Source: Gammaproteobacteria bacterium
Lineage (GTDB): Bacteria; Aquificota; Aquificia; Aquificales; QOAS01
Direction of reading: 5' to 3'
Assembly (NCBI GenBank): GCA_003972855.1
Contig: QOAS01000150.1
Span: 1 to 9,905 of the forward strand
Length of the DNA stretch: 9,905 nucleotides
The notes beneath the pieces are model-generated. The model was not told the origin of the DNA. It did not search any database and saw nothing but the letters and a program-made list of their open reading frames with translations. Shown in pieces: positions 6,155 to 9,905 of this stretch (the stretch's first letter is position 1; each line of letters opens with the position of its first letter). The translations under genes were made by a program, and so were the position numbers.

Positions 6155-7273
6155 TCAACGAGCTCCAAAGAATTCCGAAATTTTTTTCCAGAAACGGGAG
6201 AAGAAATCTTCCCTTTGTTCCTCAAACTGTTCAACAACTTTGGTGCAGACATCCGCCTTAAATATCTCCTCAACCTTTTTATCAATCCTCCTAACGTGGT
6301 GGAAGTCTATATCCAAGTGGGGTTTCTTCTCTTTCATAACTTCCAATATGAGGTCTCTGAATTCCAAAAGTCCCGGCAAAGGTTTGGGAACTTCCCAAAC
6401 TTCCGCACCGCGTTCTTTGAATTTGTTTATAAGAGGTGTTGGGTCTACCCCGTAAACCTCCTCAGGAAGAGCCAATCGGTTTATTTGACCGGTTGCGTAA
6501 ACCCAATCAACAAAGTGTTGAACTTTCTTAACACCGGGATATTCTTTGAAACCGTATTCCGCCGCCTTACCCCTAACGTTTTGAATATCTTCCGCGGGAC
6601 GAATTCCTTTGGGACAAACATATATGCATTTCTGACACTGAACGCAACTCCATATGTCCCCTACTTCCATAGCGTTTTTGACCATTTGGCGTTTGTGGTC
6701 TTCGTCTACCCTGCTATCAAGCACGTATTTGTAAACCCTGGAGAAGGCAAAAGGTCCCGCATATTTGGGGTCGTCCATAACCGCCTCGCAACTGCCGTAG
6801 CATGCAAAACACAAAATACAATTGGTCGGTCTTTCGTATTCCTTAACCTCTTCGGGGGAAACCCTGTATTCCTTTTCGGGAATGGGTTGTTTGGGTTCGC
6901 ACCAAGTCTGGAGTTTTTTGAGATTTTCAAAAGGTTTGTCGTGGTCTACAACCAAATCTTTTACGGTGTTCAGGAAGTTAAGGGGTTCAACCGTAATGGG
7001 TCTTCCGTTTGCCCTCTCCACAAGTTTTTTGAATGGGGTTTTACAAGCGAGGCGGGAGATTCCGTTTACCTTCATAGCACAAGAACCGCAAACCGCCGCC
7101 CTGCAGAAGAACCTAAAGGAGAGGGTAGGGTCTAAATTTTCTTGAATGTAAAAGAGGGCATCCAACAAAGTTTGAACCCCCTCGGTGGGCACCTCGTATT
7201 CCCTGTAATAGGGTTTCTCATCCACCTCGGGGTTGTATCTGTAAACCTTTAAAACAACCTTTTCTTGAGACAT
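6155..7273 (-). CDS. frdB: Fumarate reductase / succinate dehydrogenase iron-sulfur subunit, type E-like, with C-terminal extension
   Basis: A 372-residue electron-transfer subunit passing electrons between the FAD subunit and the partner subunit. The N-terminal ferredoxin domain binds [2Fe-2S] via C57-x4-C62-x2-C65 and C77. The second domain has C152, C155, C158, C162 (CILCFACYGSC) and C210, C213, C216, C220 followed by Pro (CVQCQKCIYVCP). Classical SdhB/FrdB has C-x5-C-x3-CP in the last motif, giving [3Fe-4S]; the added C213 would allow a second [4Fe-4S]. About 120 residues follow the cluster domain, well beyond the usual ~240-250 total, and end in a strongly amphipathic aromatic helix (about 355-370). 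The start MSQEKVVLKVYRYNP was chosen because the frame upstream overlaps frdA and the ferredoxin fold begins here. The start lies 14 nt after the frdA stop and has only a G-rich AGGGGGG as ribosome site. Confidence 0.93.
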   Translation of the reverse strand: MSQEKVVLKVYRYNPEVDEKPYYREYEVPTEGVQTLLDALFYIQENLDPTLSFRFFCRAAVCGSCAMKVNGISRLACKTPFKKLVERANGRPITVEPLNFLNTVKDLVVDHDKPFENLKKLQTWCEPKQPIPEKEYRVSPEEVKEYERPTNCILCFACYGSCEAVMDDPKYAGPFAFSRVYKYVLDSRVDEDHKRQMVKNAMEVGDIWSCVQCQKCIYVCPKGIRPAEDIQNVRGKAAEYGFKEYPGVKKVQHFVDWVYATGQINRLALPEEVYGVDPTPLINKFKERGAEVWEVPKPLPGLLEFRDLILEVMKEKKPHLDIDFHHVRRIDKKVEEIFKADVCTKVVEQFEEQREDFFSRFWKKISEFFGAR

Positions 7274-7287
7274 TCTAAAACCCCCCT

Positions 7288-8988
7288 TTAATATTTCCTT
7301 TCCTGCGGTTGCCATTTTGTTATAACAACTTCCTTCCAACCATGTTCAAGAGTTCCGTCTTCTTTTCTTCTAACAATGGAGTGTTTTAGGAAGTTTTCGT
7401 CATCCCTTTGGGGATAATCCAATCGGTAGTGGGCTCCGCGGGATTCTTTTCTCTCTATCGCACAAAGGGTGGTTACTTCCGCCAAATCAAGCAGGTTTAA
7501 AAATTCCAAGGTTTGAACCAAGTTGAGGTTAAACCTTTTGGACTTATCTACAACCGCTAAACCCGCTTTAGCCCTCTCTTTCAATTCTCTAATTTCGTTA
7601 AGGGCTTCCTTCATAAGTCCTTCTTCCCTGAAGATACCCACTTTAGAAGCCATAATATTTCCCATTTCTTTCCTCATTTGGGAGAGGTTTTCCTTAGGTT
7701 CTTTGTCCATTAGGGATTTGATGAATTCTTCTTCCCTTTTTACATATTCGCTTCCATCGGTCGGAAGGTGTTCCACACCGGTAACATACTCCGCCGCATG
7801 CTCCGCCGCTATTTTTCCGAAGACTAAGATATCAAGGAGAGAGTTTCCTCCCAACCTGTTTGCCCCGTGAACGGATATGCACGCGGCTTCTCCCGCCGCG
7901 TAAAGTCCTTTAATTTCGGTTTGCCCATATTTGTCCGTATCAATTCCTCCCATAGAGTAGTGGGCGGTAGGTCTTATGGGTATAGGCTCCTTTACAGGGT
8001 CTACGCCTTCATACACCCTTGCGTGTTCAACGGTTTGGGGAAGTCTCTCCATCAGTTTCTTTTCACCCAAATGTCTCAAATCTAAGCAAATGTAATCCCC
8101 TTCGGGACCGCAACCTCTACCCTCAAGTATTTCCCTTTCTATGGAACGGGCTACTATATCCCTGGGGGCGAGTTCCATCTTTTCGGGTGCGTATTTTTTC
8201 ATAAAACGCTCGCCGTCTTTATTTATAAGGTATCCGCCTTCTCCCCTCGCACCCTCGGTTATCAGTATTCCGGTTTTCCTAAGACCGGTTGGGTGAAATT
8301 GGACAAATTCCATATCCTTCAAGGGAAGTCCCGCCCTTAGAACCGCCGCGGTTCCGTCGCCGGTATTCCCAAGGGCGTTAGAGGTTCTATTCCAATACAT
8401 CCTTGCGTGTCCACCGGTTGCGATAATTACCGCTTTGGCTTTTATAAAGTGAACCTCACCGTTTTTTATATCCAAAGCGGTAACACCCAAAACCCTTTCC
8501 CCGTTGTGGATTATGTTTAAGAGAAACCACTCGTTGAGGAATTCAACACCTTGCCTCAAAGACTGGTCGTAAAGGGTGTGAAGTATTACCAAACCGGTTC
8601 TATCCGCGGCATAGCAGGTTCTGGGAAAAGATGCTCCCCCGAAAGGTCTTTGGGCAATTCTTCCGTCGGGCAAACGAGAGAAAGGAACCCCCCTATGCTC
8701 TATGTCGTAGATTATTTCGGGAGCCATTCGGGTCATAATTTCAACCGCATCTTGGTCTGCCAAATAATCCGAACCTTTAACGGTATCAAAAGCGTGTTTT
8801 TCGGGATTATCCTCCGCCACATTGGCAAGGGCGGCGTTTATTCCCCCCTCCGCCGCTCCGGTATGAGAACGAACGGGATAAACCTTGGACATTACCCCGA
8901 CTTTTATTTTCGGATTTTGTGAAGCCCACAATGCCGCGTAAAGTCCTGCACCTCCCGCACCGACAATCAGAATGTCGTATTCAAGCAT
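7288..8988 (-). CDS. frdA: Fumarate reductase / succinate dehydrogenase flavoprotein subunit
   Basis: A 566-residue flavoprotein that interconverts fumarate and succinate. FAD binding is shown by DILIVGAGGAGLYAAL (5-20) and by the covalent-FAD histidine H42 in SHTGAAEGG. Active-site and dicarboxylate-binding motifs are present: QFHPTG (230-235), TEGARGEGG (244-252) with R248 and E250, APRDIVARSI (274-283), PTAHYSMGGI (340-349), LYAAGEAACISVHGANRLGGNSLLD (362-386). The C-terminal domain keeps HYRLDYPQRDDENFLKH (520-536). In Aquificota this enzyme serves the reductive TCA cycle, so fumarate reduction is the favoured direction, but sequence does not decide. The ATG at 8988 was preferred to one 15 codons upstream because GGGAGG lies 10 nt before it and the FAD motif begins at residue 5. 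First gene of the frdA-frdB-rhodanese-HdrB-like unit. Confidence 0.96.
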   Translation of the reverse strand: MLEYDILIVGAGGAGLYAALWASQNPKIKVGVMSKVYPVRSHTGAAEGGINAALANVAEDNPEKHAFDTVKGSDYLADQDAVEIMTRMAPEIIYDIEHRGVPFSRLPDGRIAQRPFGGASFPRTCYAADRTGLVILHTLYDQSLRQGVEFLNEWFLLNIIHNGERVLGVTALDIKNGEVHFIKAKAVIIATGGHARMYWNRTSNALGNTGDGTAAVLRAGLPLKDMEFVQFHPTGLRKTGILITEGARGEGGYLINKDGERFMKKYAPEKMELAPRDIVARSIEREILEGRGCGPEGDYICLDLRHLGEKKLMERLPQTVEHARVYEGVDPVKEPIPIRPTAHYSMGGIDTDKYGQTEIKGLYAAGEAACISVHGANRLGGNSLLDILVFGKIAAEHAAEYVTGVEHLPTDGSEYVKREEEFIKSLMDKEPKENLSQMRKEMGNIMASKVGIFREEGLMKEALNEIRELKERAKAGLAVVDKSKRFNLNLVQTLEFLNLLDLAEVTTLCAIERKESRGAHYRLDYPQRDDENFLKHSIVRRKEDGTLEHGWKEVVITKWQPQERKY

Positions 8989-8998
8989 TGGCAAAAAA

Positions 8999-9004
8999 CC
9001 TCCC
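8999..9004 (-). promoter_or_regulatory. Ribosome binding site deciding the frdA start
   Basis: GGGAGG on the minus strand, 10 nt before the ATG at 8988. It lies inside the longer frame that would begin at 9033, which argues against that longer start. Confidence 0.7.
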
Positions 9005-9081
9005 TTTATTGTTCTTTTAAAGCTTTTAAGCACCCTAAATGTTATACAACTTTTCCGCTTTACGAAAGAGGGGTATTCCTA

Positions 9082-9111
9082 AGTATAGGTTACAAAAGAA
9101 TGTGTAAGCAA
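9082..9111 (-). promoter_or_regulatory. Candidate sigma70-type promoter of the frd operon
   Basis: On the minus strand TTGCTT (9111-9106) and TATACT (9087-9082) are 18 nt apart; the -10 matches the consensus at 5 of 6, the -35 at 3 of 6. Transcription would begin near 9075, leaving a leader of roughly 85 nt. A second -10-like TATAAC (9046-9041) lacks a -35. Confidence 0.4.
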
Positions 9112-9162
9112 TTAATATTCGCTCACGGAGGTGTCTACTGTGAATGTCAAATCCCGTTAGGG

Positions 9163-9168
9163 TATGAT
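9163..9168 (+). promoter_or_regulatory. Possible -10 box of the RibD-like reductase gene
   Basis: TATGAT (5 of 6) ends 8 nt before the ATG at 9177. The -35 region (about GTGAAT, 9140-9145) is poor. The gene has no Shine-Dalgarno, so a leaderless or near-leaderless mRNA is a fair reading. Confidence 0.3.
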
Positions 9169-9176
9169 TAGAAGTT

Positions 9177-9854
9177 ATGCTAAACCGTCCTTATACGATT
9201 ATAACCTCCGAGGTTACCGTTGATGGAAAACTCACCCTCTACAGAGGAGCCTCCTCCAAAGAACTGATGACCTTAATGGATATAGAGGCTTACAAATACC
9301 TCCACCAAATAAGGGCTAAGGTTGATGCGATAATGGTCGGTTGCGAAACGGTTAGAACCGATAACCCCTCCCTTACGGTGAGATATGTTGAGGGTAAAAA
9401 CCCCATAAGGGTTATTCCTTGCGGAAGTGGAAATATTCCTACCGATGCAAATATTTTTTCAAAAGAAGCACCCACTTGGGTTTTAACAACTCCAAGAATG
9501 CCCGAGGAAACCAAAAAAGCCATAGAGGAAAAGGGACACAAAGTTTTTGTTTTTGAAAAAGATAGGTTGGATTTTAAAGAAATATGGCAATTTTTGTGGG
9601 AAAAGGGGATAAAAAGTATTTTGGTTGAAGGGGGTTCTTACGTAAACTGGCAACTGGTTAAAAACAAATTGGTGGACGAAATAAGACTTATCCACCTTCC
9701 CGTTGTGGTGGGAGGAGAAGATATCCCCACTTTGGTGGGAGGAGAAGGTTTTAAATCCCTCTCAAAGTTACTGCACTTGAGACTAAGAGCCCACTTTGTC
9801 AGGGGACGGCAACTTATTACCGAGTGGGAGGTCGTTAAAGACAAAAGCTTTTAA
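9177..9854 (+). CDS. Stand-alone RibD C-terminal-type reductase (pyrimidine reductase of riboflavin synthesis)
   Basis: A 225-residue dihydrofolate reductase-like protein of the RibD_C family. Such enzymes use NAD(P)H to reduce the ribosyl side chain of the (di)aminopyrimidinone 5'-phosphate intermediate of riboflavin synthesis. Motifs: TSEVTVDGKL (10-19, usually SxDGKI), RAKVDAIMVGCETVRTDNPSLTVR (46-69), PIRVIP (76-81), ILVEGGSYVNWQL (148-160), LVDEIRL (165-171) and PVVVGGED (175-182). There is no N-terminal zinc deaminase domain as in ordinary bacterial RibD, and length and layout match the archaeal/fungal single-domain reductases. The deaminase must be elsewhere, or this is a second RibD-like protein of other use. 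The start has no Shine-Dalgarno; a stop at 9165-9167 rules out an upstream start. It is divergent from the frd operon and closed by a hairpin. Confidence 0.85.
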   Translation: MLNRPYTIITSEVTVDGKLTLYRGASSKELMTLMDIEAYKYLHQIRAKVDAIMVGCETVRTDNPSLTVRYVEGKNPIRVIPCGSGNIPTDANIFSKEAPTWVLTTPRMPEETKKAIEEKGHKVFVFEKDRLDFKEIWQFLWEKGIKSILVEGGSYVNWQLVKNKLVDEIRLIHLPVVVGGEDIPTLVGGEGFKSLSKLLHLRLRAHFVRGRQLITEWEVVKDKSF

Positions 9855-9870
9855 ACCCGCTAAAGCGGGT
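9855..9870 (+). terminator. Terminator-like hairpin after the RibD-like gene
   Basis: ACCCGC (9855-9860), loop TAAA, GCGGGT (9865-9870), starting at the base after the stop codon. It is GC-rich and stable for its length. The following ATTCCTCTTT is T-rich but interrupted, so it may work as a terminator in one or both directions. Confidence 0.6.
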
Positions 9871-9905
9871 ATTCCTCTTTAACTTTTAATTTGGTATGTA
9901 TGGAA

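Noticed and set aside
6041..7135. A 364-codon plus-strand frame across frdB and the rhodanese start
   Set aside because: It lies antisense to well-recognised genes, is rich in Phe and Asn with no domain pattern, and is a frame shadow of the minus-strand coding sequence.
7274..7339. A 22-residue longer N-terminus for FrdB overlapping the end of frdA
   Set aside because: The added residues do not resemble FrdB, and the shorter form starts right at the ferredoxin fold, 14 nt after the frdA stop.
9014..9029. Direct repeat CTTTTAA (9014-9020 and 9023-9029) as an operator upstream of frdA
   Set aside because: Seven AT-rich bases repeated twice are expected by chance in this composition.
8989..9033. 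A 15-residue longer N-terminus for FrdA
   Set aside because: The Shine-Dalgarno GGGAGG is inside this stretch and the FAD motif begins at residue 5 of the shorter form.
1..9905. Defence system, prophage, insertion sequence or CRISPR array
   Set aside because: No transposase, integrase, phage or nuclease genes, no spaced repeats and no terminal repeats were seen; all coding space is explained by housekeeping or metabolic genes.
9871..9905. Start of another gene at the right edge
   Set aside because: Only 35 bases remain, with no Shine-Dalgarno and too few codons to judge.

Overview
The window reads as a chromosomal segment of a thermophilic chemolithoautotroph, most likely a member of the Aquificota (Aquificaceae-like). 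The basis is dense packing of ordinary housekeeping genes, intermediate GC by eye, heavy use of AGG/AGA (Arg) and ATA (Ile), Lys/Glu-rich proteins, an IscA-type protein resembling the Aquifex one through its central part, and a fumarate reductase operon of the non-classical, HdrB-containing kind. The taxonomic call is inference. No mobile element, CRISPR array, rRNA or tRNA was seen.

Layout: (1) 2-313, plus strand, is the 3' end of a long-form ribosome hibernation factor (hpf). It runs tail-to-tail into a small CoA-binding-domain protein on the minus strand (310-723), and the two stop codons overlap. (2) 840-4212, plus strand, holds a GAF / AAA+ / Fis-HTH regulator built like a NifA-type sigma54 activator but apparently degenerate in its ATPase core. 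It is followed by ffh (SRP GTPase), rpsP (ribosomal protein S16, GTG start) and khpA (KH-domain RNA-binding protein). (3) 4353-4724, plus strand, is an A-type Fe-S carrier with an unusual Cys/Gly-rich tail. (4) 8988 down to 4792, minus strand, is a four-gene unit: frdA/sdhA flavoprotein, frdB/sdhB iron-sulfur protein with an extra cluster cysteine and a long C-terminal extension, a rhodanese, and an HdrB-like protein with two CCG cysteine domains. No classical transmembrane anchor subunit is present. (5) 9177-9854, plus strand, is a stand-alone RibD C-terminal-type reductase of riboflavin synthesis, followed by a terminator-like hairpin.

How the genes fit together: the frd unit probably interconverts fumarate and succinate, which in Aquificota is a step of the reductive TCA cycle. 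The HdrB-like subunit probably replaces the usual membrane anchor or links the enzyme to a thiol/disulfide or other low-potential carrier. The Fe-S carrier gene converges on the end of this cluster-rich operon, which is suggestive but not proof of a link. The ffh-rpsP-khpA run is a translation and secretion block.

The strongest leads are the degenerate activator, the non-classical Frd complex (extra FrdB cysteine, FrdB amphipathic tail, embedded rhodanese), the odd Fe-S carrier tail, a perfect 18-bp palindrome inside the frd unit, and a recurring pattern in which genes without a usable Shine-Dalgarno site have a -10-like hexamer only 8-9 nt before the start codon, suggesting leaderless or nearly leaderless mRNAs.
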